A DNA stretch of 64,000 nucleotides from CAWIVH01 sp963839475 (lineage in GTDB: Bacteria; Acidobacteriota; UBA6911): positions 186,001 to 250,000 of the forward strand of contig CAWIVH010000021.1 in the NCBI GenBank assembly GCA_963839475.1. Reading direction: 5' to 3'. The position numbers and the translations under genes were made by a program. The notes beneath the pieces were generated by a model. It saw only the letters and a list, made by a program, of their open reading frames with translations, searched no databases and was not told the origin of the DNA. Shown here piece by piece: positions 27,153-36,467 of the stretch. Position 1 is the first letter of the stretch. Every line of letters begins with the position of its first letter.

Positions 27153-28798
27153 TGCATGGTGATTTGGGCGATTCTGGTAAAGTCGAACGATACGGGGAAT
27201 ACGCAATCCTCCTGCTGGGATTAACCGTCGGGCTTTTCTGTTTTTTCTTCTACTATTGGCAGGGATTGACCGTATCGCATTACGATGCCAAGGCACACCT
27301 GATGGTGGCCCGCAGAGTGTTCGACTCGACTGCTCCCGGCTATGCTCAATTGGGAGCGCATTGGCTTCCCTTGACGCATCTGCTTTATTTACCCCTGGTT
27401 TTCTTCGAATCGCAATACCGTAGTGGTTTCCTGCCGGCATTGCTATCGGTGGCGGCCTTTGTGCTTTCCGGCTGGCTGACATATCGAATCGCACTCCGAG
27501 CCACGGAATCGAGGATTTCAGCATTCCTGAGCGGTGCAATCCTGGTGGCCAGCGCCAACCTCCAGTACCTGCAGAGCTGTCCGCTCACCGAACCGCTCTA
27601 CATCGTCTTTCTGCTTCTTGCCGTCGATGGCATTTACGAGTGGCGGGCATCCGGATTCGTTGCGCTGCCCTGGCTCCCTGCGGTTTGGGCCTCGCTCGGA
27701 TCGCTCTGCCGCTACGAAGGCTGGTATGTTCTGGGCGGCGCCATCGCCTTGATCCTCTGGGATTGGAAGAAGCGCCGCCTTGCGGGGAAGAAGGCCACCC
27801 GAGCCCTTGCGCTTTTTTTGTCGCTGTTCATGCTGCCGCTGGCGATCCATTTCGGCTATATGTATGCCCAGGTGCATGACAGCTTCTTGCTCCGCGTCGC
27901 CCAGGGAAACCCTACTCCGTTTGAAACCTATAAACGGCCGTTCCTCTCCCTTGTTTACCATGCAGGCGAATTGATCCAGGCAGGCTCCTTCCTCGTCTTT
28001 GTCGGGGGGATGGCAGGACTTCTTTTTTGCTTTCTGGACAAGGATAAGCTTGAGGCAAGGCTGCCGCTGCTTCTTTTGTGGCTGCCCTCATTGATCAACA
28101 TCTCGGCCTTGTACTGGGGAATGGTTTACCGGGTGCGTTATTCCTGTATTTTGATCCCCGCCCTGGCTGTGTTTTCGGGCGTGGCCGCTTCAAAAACCTG
28201 TTCAGCCCGGCGTCTTCTGAGGTTCTTGACCGTTTGCGCTCTGATGTTGCCCTGGCTCCCATGGATATTTCCGCATGAATGGAAATTTCATTTTCTTTAT
28301 CCAGGGCCCGGCCTGATGTTGCTACCGGTGGCAGCCAGCCTGGTATATTTGATTTCCGAGGCGTCGGAGAGATACGGGTATGGGATCATAGCGCTGCTGG
28401 TCCTGGGTATGCAGGTTCCGGTTCTCCTCGGCGAATCCCGTCCGGTTCTGGTGGAGGCCTTGGAACACCAGTACCTGGAGGGGGAGCGGGAGCAGTTGCT
28501 GACTTATCTGCGCCTGAATTATGACGGCAGCAAAATCCTGGTCGACAGCCTGAAGCAAGCCCCGCTGGTATATGATTCAAAGATTGCTCTGCGCCATTTC
28601 ATCTGGAATGAAGGTGATAAAACCCAATGGAAGCGGGCCGTGGAATTCCCTGCGGCCGAAGCCGGCTGGCTCTGTGCGATTAAAGGCGATGAAATATGGA
28701 ACAGACTGAATGTTGACCCCCATTGGGCGTACGAGTATGCTCTTGTGTCGCATTCTGAAAATTTTGTTTTATACCGATTGAGAAAAAGAGGCCGGTGA
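27152..28798 (+). CDS. membrane glycosyltransferase-like protein (GT-C superfamily)
   Basis: About 548 residues beginning at an ATG that shares one base with the asnS stop. About 11 membrane segments are spread over 20-430. The first outer loop carries SHYDAKAHLMVARR, the position of the catalytic acid in ArnT/PMT-type transferases using polyprenyl sugars. A soluble C-terminal domain follows (430-548). The donor and acceptor are unknown. The methyltransferase gene follows within about 25 bases. Confidence 0.8.
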   Translation: MHGDLGDSGKVERYGEYAILLLGLTVGLFCFFFYYWQGLTVSHYDAKAHLMVARRVFDSTAPGYAQLGAHWLPLTHLLYLPLVFFESQYRSGFLPALLSVAAFVLSGWLTYRIALRATESRISAFLSGAILVASANLQYLQSCPLTEPLYIVFLLLAVDGIYEWRASGFVALPWLPAVWASLGSLCRYEGWYVLGGAIALILWDWKKRRLAGKKATRALALFLSLFMLPLAIHFGYMYAQVHDSFLLRVAQGNPTPFETYKRPFLSLVYHAGELIQAGSFLVFVGGMAGLLFCFLDKDKLEARLPLLLLWLPSLINISALYWGMVYRVRYSCILIPALAVFSGVAASKTCSARRLLRFLTVCALMLPWLPWIFPHEWKFHFLYPGPGLMLLPVAASLVYLISEASERYGYGIIALLVLGMQVPVLLGESRPVLVEALEHQYLEGEREQLLTYLRLNYDGSKILVDSLKQAPLVYDSKIALRHFIWNEGDKTQWKRAVEFPAAEAGWLCAIKGDEIWNRLNVDPHWAYEYALVSHSENFVLYRLRKRGR

Positions 28799-28822
28799 AA
28801 AAACTTCCCGGGCTAGGCCAGC

Positions 28823-29566
28823 GTGAATAGCGATAGTCCAACTGCTGCAGTCCAGAAGAGATTTGATTTCTCTGCTCCCCGCCCGCGCCCTTTTCTGTCC
28901 AACCTGCCTGCCCGCATTGACACCTACGAAGAAGGCGTGGCCGATTTTTTCCAGTGGAGAACCGGCCTCAACTACTATGCCACAATCGACCAGGTCGTCG
29001 ATTTTGTAATCAACACTCAGCGGCTCAAGGTCTTTGATTTCCAAACCGATACGGGTGCTTTTTCACTGAAGCTGGCAAGCCGCAAAGCGTTTGGCGGGCG
29101 CGTATATTCCTACGACAGCAATATTACGCTGCTGGAACGGGCGCGGCAGCGGGCCACTCACATGAGTCTTGACCGGACGATTGATTTCCGTCAGCTTGCC
29201 GGCGGGCGTTTTCCTGTGGCTGACGGATTCGCCGAAATCGCGGTGTCGATTTTCGACTTCCACCGACATTTGGCTGAACAATTCTTGGAAGAGGCCTTCC
29301 GGATTCTTTGCCCCGAGGGACATCTTCTCATCGCAGAGATCATTGAGCCCCGGTCTTCGTGGAATTCGTGGATTGGATTCTGGCAGCGCCTGCACCTGAA
29401 ATATAAATTGAAGAATCCATCTGAAGCGGAAGGCGTGTTTTACGACAAGGAAGAAATCATCCGGTTGCTTTTTGCCGCTGGTTTCAGGCAGGTTATCATT
29501 CAGGGCCTGAAAGAACCTTCCTCCCCGCATAGGGGGTCGTTCAGCCTGATTGCGGCTACCAAGTGA
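28823..29566 (+). CDS. class I SAM-dependent methyltransferase-like protein
   Basis: 247 residues from a GTG start. The Rossmann-type fold is indicated by VFDFQTDTGAFSLKLASRK (motif I region), VYSYDSNITLLERARQRA, VADGFAEIAVSIFDFHRH and LCPEGHLLIAEIIEP. Motif I is unusual: the D-x-G-x-G-x-G loop is replaced by DFQTDTGAF. The fold, not the substrate, is supported. It follows the membrane glycosyltransferase closely and may act on a related cell-envelope product. Confidence 0.78.
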   Translation: MNSDSPTAAVQKRFDFSAPRPRPFLSNLPARIDTYEEGVADFFQWRTGLNYYATIDQVVDFVINTQRLKVFDFQTDTGAFSLKLASRKAFGGRVYSYDSNITLLERARQRATHMSLDRTIDFRQLAGGRFPVADGFAEIAVSIFDFHRHLAEQFLEEAFRILCPEGHLLIAEIIEPRSSWNSWIGFWQRLHLKYKLKNPSEAEGVFYDKEEIIRLLFAAGFRQVIIQGLKEPSSPHRGSFSLIAATK

Positions 29567-29653
29567 CTGAGTCATTGCCGGGGAAGCAGGAAAAAGCCTA
29601 TCGGTCGCAAATTGGCTCCCGAAAGTCACTCTATTTATATTGAGGTCAAAATC

Positions 29654-30601
29654 ATGGGGCAGTGGATAAACGGCACCGCATTAGCGCAGGAAATCCAAGC
29701 GGAAGTGGCCGTTGAGGTGAGCAGGCTCAAAGCTCTCGGTGTCCGTCCAGGATTGGCCGTCGTCCTGGTTGGGGAGGACCCTGCGTCGCACGTATATGTC
29801 CGAAACAAGGTTCGCACCTGTGAAAACCTCGGCATGCTTTCGGAAAAAATCGAGATGCCGGCAACGGTAAGCACAAAAGAAGTCCTTGAGACCGTCAGGC
29901 GCTTGAATGAGCGGGCCGACGTTCATGGAGTGCTTGTTCAGGTGCCCCTGCCACGCCAGGTGGACGCGCGTACAGTGCTGCATTCCATCCTGCCTTCAAA
30001 GGATGTCGATGGATTCCACCCCTATAACGTGGGATGCCTGGTAGCAGGGAATGCGCTCCTCAAACCCTGTACTCCCTCTGGAATCCTTGAGATCTTCTAC
30101 AGGATGAAAATCCCGCTTCGAGGGAGAAAGGCTGTGGTTATCGGGCGAAGCGATATCGTGGGAAAACCCGTCTCTCTCATGCTGCTGCAACAGGACGTCA
30201 CGGTGACAATTTGCCATTCCAAAACCCCCGATCTACCGTCGGTAGCCCGGGAGGCCGATATTCTAATCGCCGCCATGGGAAAGCCCGGATTTGTCGATGA
30301 CAGCTTTATCCGGCCGGGGGCCATTGTCGTCGATGTAGGTACAAGCCGACTCGATTCCAAGGCCCGGATCCTGGAGATGTTCGGCGAGGATGCGAAAAGG
30401 CTCGACGATTTCAACAAGAGAGGTTACACGCTGGCGGGGGATGTGAATCCCCTGAAAGTTTTTCCCAAGTGCGGTTTTCTTACGCCTGTCCCCGGTGGCG
30501 TGGGGCCGCTGACCATCGCCATGCTGATGTCCAATACTGCCAGGGCGGCAGCGTCCATTGCCGGGCTCCAAGGCGGTGCTCAGGAAGGGCTACGATCATG
30601 A
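29654..30601 (+). CDS. folD: methylenetetrahydrofolate dehydrogenase/cyclohydrolase FolD
   Basis: FolD interconverts 5,10-methylene- and 10-formyl-tetrahydrofolate for one-carbon metabolism. The ATG at 29654 (GAGG nine bases upstream) gives 315 residues starting MGQWINGTALAQEIQ. Signatures: SHVYVRNKVRTCENLG with the catalytic Lys, VPLPRQVD, PSKDVDGFHPYNVG, PCTPSGILE and GRSDIVGKPVS, the NADP-binding loop. The stop overlaps the propeller gene start as ATGA. Confidence 0.95.
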   Translation: MGQWINGTALAQEIQAEVAVEVSRLKALGVRPGLAVVLVGEDPASHVYVRNKVRTCENLGMLSEKIEMPATVSTKEVLETVRRLNERADVHGVLVQVPLPRQVDARTVLHSILPSKDVDGFHPYNVGCLVAGNALLKPCTPSGILEIFYRMKIPLRGRKAVVIGRSDIVGKPVSLMLLQQDVTVTICHSKTPDLPSVAREADILIAAMGKPGFVDDSFIRPGAIVVDVGTSRLDSKARILEMFGEDAKRLDDFNKRGYTLAGDVNPLKVFPKCGFLTPVPGGVGPLTIAMLMSNTARAAASIAGLQGGAQEGLRS

Positions 30602-31551
30602 AGAGATGGGTGGGATTCATCTTGGGGATTACCATTTGTTTCATTGGAACCGCATTCGCGAAGGGTTACAAGATAAAAAAAGTAGGCGAGTATCCCAATT
30701 TCCTGGCCTTGAGTCCGGACGGTAATACGGCGTATGTCACTTCCTTCGGGACCGGCGATCTGGTGACGGTGGACCTCGTCAAGAAAAGAGTTGCCGGAAG
30801 CCTACAGGTGGGTGAGGCGCCGTTGGGAGTCGCGCTCGCAGACAATGGCAAGATTGCCCTCGTCGCATGCAAGACCTCGGGGACCGTCGCGGTCGTGGAC
30901 CTTGGCGCTTCACGCGTGGATGCCAACATCAAGGTAGGCGGAGCTCCCAACGCCGTCGCCATGGGATCCCGCGGCTATCGCGCGTTCGTTACCAATTTCG
31001 GCCGAACCAAAGAAGGCTCGCTCCACATCCTGGATGTCAGGGAAAAACAATTGGTAAGCACCATAAAAGTGGGGATGTCGCCTATTGCCCTGGCGGTGTC
31101 TCCGGTCAACGAGATGGTTTATGTTGTCAACGGTGGCTCCAACGATGTCTGGGTTGTCAATCCAGGCCGGCAGAGCGTCGTCGCCAAAATCACCGTCGGG
31201 GAAGCCCCGGACGGAATCGCCATCACTCCGGATGGCAAAAAGGTATTTGTGGCCAACAGCCGGTCGAACGACTTAACGATCATCGACACCCAAATTAACA
31301 AGGTGATTGTCACCGTGCCGGTTGGAAAACGCCCCTTCGGGGTTGCCGTCAGTCCGGATGGTAAAATGGTTTTCGTTGTGAACACGGAATCCCGCACGGT
31401 TTCCTACCTTGCCGCGGATCTATCGAGCCTTGAATCACGGACCTTCTCGGTCGACAAGGGCCCCGTCGATATCAAGATCACGCCCGATGGAAAGTATGCC
31501 GTGGTCGTGAGCGAACAGACCCATTCCTTGATCGTAGAGGAAATCCCCTAG
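30598..31551 (+). CDS. secreted YncE-like beta-propeller protein
   Basis: 317 residues with a signal peptide (MKRWVGFILGITICFIGTAFA). The rest is a series of about 42-residue blades with recurring ALSPDGNTAYVTSFGTGDL, KVFVANSRSNDLTIID and VAVSPDGKMVFVVN. That is the YVTN/NHL-type pattern of YncE. Its ligand is unknown. It is coupled to folD by a four-base overlap, which links a periplasmic propeller to a cytoplasmic folate gene for expression reasons only. Confidence 0.85.
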   Translation: MKRWVGFILGITICFIGTAFAKGYKIKKVGEYPNFLALSPDGNTAYVTSFGTGDLVTVDLVKKRVAGSLQVGEAPLGVALADNGKIALVACKTSGTVAVVDLGASRVDANIKVGGAPNAVAMGSRGYRAFVTNFGRTKEGSLHILDVREKQLVSTIKVGMSPIALAVSPVNEMVYVVNGGSNDVWVVNPGRQSVVAKITVGEAPDGIAITPDGKKVFVANSRSNDLTIIDTQINKVIVTVPVGKRPFGVAVSPDGKMVFVVNTESRTVSYLAADLSSLESRTFSVDKGPVDIKITPDGKYAVVVSEQTHSLIVEEIP

Positions 31552-31752
31552 CCGGACAGCAACCGCGGATGGAGCGGCGTGTTCGGATGGAATCAGGCGA
31601 AGGCCCCTTGAGATAGCCGCTGACTGTTTTCGTCAATCAACCACTAATCAACACGCGCATTGGGACCTCGATTCGATGCGAACCATGGGATTAACCTGCA
31701 GCGCCCCCCGTAACAGCAAAGGAAAAGGAAGGGACCCCTTCATTGTGCTATC

Positions 31753-32391
31753 ATGCGCCACATGTTGCGCGTCGGCTTGACGGGGAACATCGGCTGTGGA
31801 AAAAGCACCACGGCCAAATTGATGGCGGAATTGGGAGCCCATGTAATTGATGCGGATGCGATCGGGCATGCCTTGCTCCTCCCCGGAACCGAAATACATG
31901 CAAAAGTGCTGCATGAATTCGGCACTGAAGTTTTGGATGCAAAAGGATGTATCGATCGGAAAAAACTGGGGAAACTGGTATTTGCCGCACCGGAAAAACT
32001 TGGATGGTTGAACAGTATCATTCATCCGGCCGTGCGTGCAGAAATCGACCGGCGCATCACTGAAATATCGCGGAGCGAGCCTGGCGCAATTATTTTGGTT
32101 GAATCGGCGCTGATGGTGGAAACAGGTTTTTATCGTCGATTCGACCAGGTGATTGTCGTGACCTGCAAAGTTGGGCTGCAGGTGCAGAGAACTCAGGAGC
32201 GAACCGATCTCAGCAGGGAAGAGGTCGAAGCAAGAATCTTGCGGCAAATGCCCGCCGAAGATAAGGCAAAAGTCGCCGATTTCGTTATTGATAATTCCGG
32301 CGGCACGGAAGATTTACAGCGGTCGGTCCAAACAACCTACCGGGAATTATTGAGGATCGAAAGGTCAGGCATTCGAAAAGTGAAAAGCTGA
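31753..32391 (+). CDS. coaE: dephospho-CoA kinase
   Basis: Last step of coenzyme A synthesis. 212 residues with the P-loop GLTGNIGCGKSTTA, VIDADAIGH, HPAVRAEI and the lid segment RTQERTDLSREEVEARI. A second ATG nine bases in (31762) gives MLRVGLTG and is equally plausible. It stands alone, about 200 bases after the propeller gene and 330 bases before nuoL. Confidence 0.94.
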   Translation: MRHMLRVGLTGNIGCGKSTTAKLMAELGAHVIDADAIGHALLLPGTEIHAKVLHEFGTEVLDAKGCIDRKKLGKLVFAAPEKLGWLNSIIHPAVRAEIDRRITEISRSEPGAIILVESALMVETGFYRRFDQVIVVTCKVGLQVQRTQERTDLSREEVEARILRQMPAEDKAKVADFVIDNSGGTEDLQRSVQTTYRELLRIERSGIRKVKS

Positions 32392-32718
32392 TGAGGAGCG
32401 CTCCAACAGGGGTTTTCCTTCAGCAAGTTCACGGTTGAATCGCGCGACAAGGCGCGAAGTCACGCCATGGTGCGTTTGCGCGGAAGGTATTTTCATTGAC
32501 AACAAGCCGATTATTGTGTTAGGAAAGGCTTCCTCCTGCAAGGGTTAATTGCTGAGGCGATTCATTTTATAGCATTTTGAATCTTCCCTGGCCGGGGTCA
32601 GGGACATGACAGACCAGATGCCCGGCGGCAAGTCCGGAGTTACACCCACGGAATGCTCTGCTGAGGTCCTGTTCCAATGGCGGCGGAGGCGTAGGCCTCC
32701 AAGGAAATACAGAAACCT
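32392..32718. other. intergenic region between coaE and nuoL
   Basis: 327 bases. A small perfect hairpin (TCGCGC, loop GACAAG, GCGCGA; 32440-32457) and a TTGACA at 32496 without a matching -10 are present. I see no small gene. The nuoL promoter is probably here. Confidence 0.4.
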
Positions 32719-34776
32719 ATGTTCAGATATATTTGGCTTATCCCTCTTTTGCCCCTGGCTGGTGCCGCGACACTCGGACTGATGGGTCTGCTCAGACTCA
32801 GGCTCTCAGGTGACAAGCTGAACAAGAAGCTCGTCTCGGCCATCGCCCTGGGTGCCGTGGGTTTGGCATTCCTGCTGTCGGCCGCCATTGTGGTCGATTT
32901 TTTCGTCTTGCAGGGGAAAGAGGCCGAGGATCTTGTGCTCTTTTCCTGGCTGGGAGGCGGCGCTCTTCCACAGGCCGAGGGAGGGCTGGCCAGTTTCCAG
33001 ATTCCCTGGGGTTACCGGCTCGATGCACTATCAGCCATTATGATACTTGTAGTGACCGGTGTTGGTTTTTTGATCCACATTTATTCGACCGGCTATATGT
33101 GGGACGACACCGGATATTACCGCTTCTTCGCCTACCTGAACCTTTTTATGTTTGCCATGCTCACCCTGGTGCTGGCGAATAATTTCGTGGTTATGTTCGT
33201 TGGGTGGGAAGGAGTAGGGCTCTGTTCCTACCTTCTCATCGGCTTTTACTTTCACAAAAAAAGCGCGGGAGACGCCGGCAAAAAAGCTTTCGTCGTCAAC
33301 AGGATCGGAGATGCCGGTTTCCTCCTCGGGATGATGCTGATATTCGTTCACTTCGGCTCGCTGGTGTTCGACGAGGTTTTCAGAAAAGCGGCCGAGATGC
33401 CGGTACAGGAAGGGTATGGCTATTTGTTCTGGGCGACTCTGTGTTTATTCGTGGGTGCCACCGGAAAAAGCGCGCAGCTACCTCTCTACGTCTGGCTCCC
33501 CGATGCCATGGAAGGCCCGACCCCTGTTTCCGCGCTCATTCACGCAGCAACCATGGTGACAGCCGGCGTCTACATGGTGTGCCGCTGCAATGCGTTATTC
33601 AGCCGCGCGCCTGAGACGATGATTATCGTTGCAGTTGTCGGCGCTGTCACTGCGATCTTTGCTGCCACCATTGGATTCGCCCAAACGGACATCAAGCGGG
33701 TGCTGGCCTATTCGACCGTGAGCCAGCTGGGATATATGTTTGCCGCTCTGGGAGTGGGATCTTTTGTCGGCGGCATATTCCATCTCATGACGCACGCATT
33801 CTTCAAGGCGCTTCTGTTCCTTGGATCCGGCTCCGTAATCATGGCGATGCATCATGAGCAGGACATGATGAAAATGGGAGGATTAAAAAAGCACCTCCCG
33901 TGGACCTACATGACGATGTTTATCGGCTGCCTGGCCATCGCCGGGGTTCCCGGGCTTGCAGGCTTTTTCAGCAAGGACGAGATCCTCTGGAAAGCTTGGA
34001 GCAACGGATTTCCGATCATCTGGCTCATGCTTTGGCTCGGTGCGGGAATGACGGCATTCTACATGTTCCGGCTGCTTTTTCTCACCTTTTATGGCGCGGA
34101 GCGAATGGACGAGCATACCAAACATCATTTGCATGAATCTCCTCGGAACGTTGTCTATCCGCTGGCCGCGCTGGCCGGCCTTTCAGTGGTCGGTGGCTGG
34201 GTCGGCATGCCGGCATGGACGGGCCTGTCCAACAAATTCGAGCATTTTCTCGAACCGGTCCTGCAACTGCCGGAGGCGCATCACGCGGCTGCTTCGCATT
34301 CGGCGGCTCAGGAAATTCTATTCACCTGCCTCTCTATTGGGATTGCGGGTCTCGGGATTTTCCTGGCATGGCGGTTCTACATAGTCCATCCGGGGACTGC
34401 CGACCGCGTTACCGCCAAAATCAAGGGTTTTTATGGTCTGGTATACCGGAAATATTATGTCGACGAGCTCTATGATCTTTTATTCGTGAATCGCACGAAG
34501 GATCTGGGAAATGCCTGCTTTTTCGTGGATTCCAAATTTGTGGATGGCGCGGTAAATGGCACCGCCGCAACGACGCGCGGAACCGCCACAGTTTCCAGGA
34601 TTTTCGACAAATATGTTGTGGACGGGCTGGTCAATCTCGTGGGCTGGATCAACATGGCCCTCAACCGGATCGCCACATCCTTTCAGACCGGCCAGGTGCA
34701 GCGCTATGCCCTGGGTGCGGTCATCGGGATTGTGGTCTTCATCCTGATTTACTATAACGACATTTTCAAGTTTTGA
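32719..34776 (+). CDS. nuoL: NADH-quinone oxidoreductase subunit L
   Basis: The antiporter-like membrane subunit that, with NuoM and NuoN, carries proton translocation in complex I. 685 residues with about 16 membrane segments. Conserved features: GWEGVGLCSYLLIGFYF, the lysine and histidine-rich KSAQLPLYVWLPDAMEGPTPVSALIHAATMV-like core, FAQTDIKRVLAYSTVSQLGYMF and MTHAFFKALLFLGSGSVI. The C-terminal amphipathic helix and last membrane segment (ALGAVIGIVVFILIYYN) typical of NuoL are present. Only nuoM follows; no nuoA-K or nuoN is in the window. Confidence 0.96.
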   Translation: MFRYIWLIPLLPLAGAATLGLMGLLRLRLSGDKLNKKLVSAIALGAVGLAFLLSAAIVVDFFVLQGKEAEDLVLFSWLGGGALPQAEGGLASFQIPWGYRLDALSAIMILVVTGVGFLIHIYSTGYMWDDTGYYRFFAYLNLFMFAMLTLVLANNFVVMFVGWEGVGLCSYLLIGFYFHKKSAGDAGKKAFVVNRIGDAGFLLGMMLIFVHFGSLVFDEVFRKAAEMPVQEGYGYLFWATLCLFVGATGKSAQLPLYVWLPDAMEGPTPVSALIHAATMVTAGVYMVCRCNALFSRAPETMIIVAVVGAVTAIFAATIGFAQTDIKRVLAYSTVSQLGYMFAALGVGSFVGGIFHLMTHAFFKALLFLGSGSVIMAMHHEQDMMKMGGLKKHLPWTYMTMFIGCLAIAGVPGLAGFFSKDEILWKAWSNGFPIIWLMLWLGAGMTAFYMFRLLFLTFYGAERMDEHTKHHLHESPRNVVYPLAALAGLSVVGGWVGMPAWTGLSNKFEHFLEPVLQLPEAHHAAASHSAAQEILFTCLSIGIAGLGIFLAWRFYIVHPGTADRVTAKIKGFYGLVYRKYYVDELYDLLFVNRTKDLGNACFFVDSKFVDGAVNGTAATTRGTATVSRIFDKYVVDGLVNLVGWINMALNRIATSFQTGQVQRYALGAVIGIVVFILIYYNDIFKF

Positions 34777-34833
34777 GCCGGCCGGAAATTAACCTTGGTG
34801 AGTCCGGGCTCACATTGCTAGGAGCTGGGTTCG

Positions 34834-36405
34834 ATGTCATTTTTCATGAGCAACATTCTCAACATCACTTGCTATCTTCCGCTCGCAGGAATGATCGTCA
34901 TCCTGTTCATGAAGCGGGATAATGCCACTGGCATCAAGTGGGTGGCCAATATTACCGGGCTGGCGGGTTTCCTCGTCTCCCTGCCATTGATCACTCAGTT
35001 CAATGACTCGAGTTACCTGGATCCGGCGAGCGGTTTCCGGTTTATCTACGAGCGCCCCTGGATCGATCTGATTGGCTCAAAATATAAAATCGGCATTGAC
35101 GGAATCAGCATGCTCCTGATCATGCTGACAACCCTACTCGGCGCTATCGCCATCCTCTCCTCGTGGACGGCAATTACGGTGCGGGTCAAGGAGTACTACG
35201 CATTTCTCCTGCTGCTCCAGACCGGAATGATCGGCGTATTCATGTCCCTGGATTTCCTTCTTTTCTATGTCTTCTGGGAGGTCATGCTGGTTCCCATGTA
35301 TTTCCTCATCGGTGTCTGGGGGGGGCCACGAAAACTTTACGCTGCAATCAAATTCTTCCTTTACACCCTGGCGGGATCGGTAGTCATGCTGGTCGGAATC
35401 CTGGCAATTTATTTCTACCAGTACGACGTCACCGGAATTTACTCCTTCGACATTCTGGCCCTCACCAAAATAGGCTTCCCTACCAATCTGCAATATTGGG
35501 TATTCCTCGCGTTCTTTCTGGGATTTGCGATCAAGGTGCCCATGTTCCCGTTCCATACCTGGCTCCCTGACGCTCACGTGGAAGCGCCGACGGCCGGTTC
35601 CGTCATACTGGCGGGCGTCCTGCTGAAAATGGGAACCTACGGATTTGTGCGCTTTTCACTTCCCATGTTTCCATGGGCCAGTATGCATTTCCTCAAGCCG
35701 ATGCTGATCATTTCCCTGATCGGGATTATTTATGGCGCCCTTGTAGCCATGATGCAAAAGGACATGAAATCCCTGGTGGCCTATTCCTCTGTCAGCCACC
35801 TTGGGTTTGTCATGCTCGGGGTGTTTGCGGCCACGCCGGTGGCCCTGCAGGGAGGTATCCTCCAAATGATCAACCACGGCATCTCAACCGGAGCGCTCTT
35901 CTTGATTGTGGGCATCGTCTATGAGCGCCGGCATACGAGGATGATTGCTGATTATGGCGGGCTTAGCCACATCATGCCGGTCTACTCCACGATTTTCCTC
36001 ATCATGACCCTGAGCTCGATCGGAATGCCGGGATTGAACGGATTCGTGGGTGAGTTCTTTATTCTGCAGGGGACCTTTGCCGCTCCAGGCCTGTGGGTCT
36101 ATGCCAGCATTGCGGTGATCGGGATTGTCCTCGGTGCGGCCTATATGCTGTGGCTTTATCAGAGGGTCATGTTTGGCAAATTGGAGAATCCCGAGAATCA
36201 GGGAATGACCGATCTGAACCTGCGAGAAATCGCCACCTTCGTTCCCCTCATTATTCTGGCGTTTTGGATCGGCATCTACCCGAACTATTTCATTAAATTC
36301 CTCGATCAGCCGGTGAATTCCATCGTGGAAAAAGTTCGCGTAGATTATTTCAAATCCGGCCAAGCTCACGTCCTCCTGCCTGCTCCGCCGCCGGCCGCAA
36401 AATAG
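34834..36405 (+). CDS. nuoM: NADH-quinone oxidoreductase subunit M
   Basis: Antiporter-like subunit of complex I; 523 residues and about 14 membrane segments. Key elements: FLLFYVFWEVMLVPMYFLIG with the functional Glu, FAIKVPMFPFHTWLPDAHVEAP with the Lys, and MMQKDMKSLVAYSSVSHLGF. It lies 57 bases after nuoL. The two subunits probably form one transcript that ends at the strong terminator at 36422. Confidence 0.96.
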   Translation: MSFFMSNILNITCYLPLAGMIVILFMKRDNATGIKWVANITGLAGFLVSLPLITQFNDSSYLDPASGFRFIYERPWIDLIGSKYKIGIDGISMLLIMLTTLLGAIAILSSWTAITVRVKEYYAFLLLLQTGMIGVFMSLDFLLFYVFWEVMLVPMYFLIGVWGGPRKLYAAIKFFLYTLAGSVVMLVGILAIYFYQYDVTGIYSFDILALTKIGFPTNLQYWVFLAFFLGFAIKVPMFPFHTWLPDAHVEAPTAGSVILAGVLLKMGTYGFVRFSLPMFPWASMHFLKPMLIISLIGIIYGALVAMMQKDMKSLVAYSSVSHLGFVMLGVFAATPVALQGGILQMINHGISTGALFLIVGIVYERRHTRMIADYGGLSHIMPVYSTIFLIMTLSSIGMPGLNGFVGEFFILQGTFAAPGLWVYASIAVIGIVLGAAYMLWLYQRVMFGKLENPENQGMTDLNLREIATFVPLIILAFWIGIYPNYFIKFLDQPVNSIVEKVRVDYFKSGQAHVLLPAPPPAAK

Positions 36406-36421
36406 ACCTGCTGCAATGGCG

Positions 36422-36467
36422 AAAAAAGCCCGGGATTTCAGCAATTTCTGAAATCCCGGGCTTTTTT
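36422..36467. terminator. strong bidirectional terminator between nuoM and gtrA-like gene
   Basis: A perfect 20-base stem with loop CAATTT: left arm 36422-36441, right arm 36448-36467, with A-run on the left and T-run on the right. It works for the plus-strand nuoM transcript and, in reverse, for the minus-strand gene. The stop codon of the minus-strand gene (36438-36440) lies inside the hairpin. Confidence 0.9.

Noticed and set aside
32496..32501. TTGACA as a promoter of nuoL
   Set aside because: No -10-like hexamer at 16-18 bases downstream.
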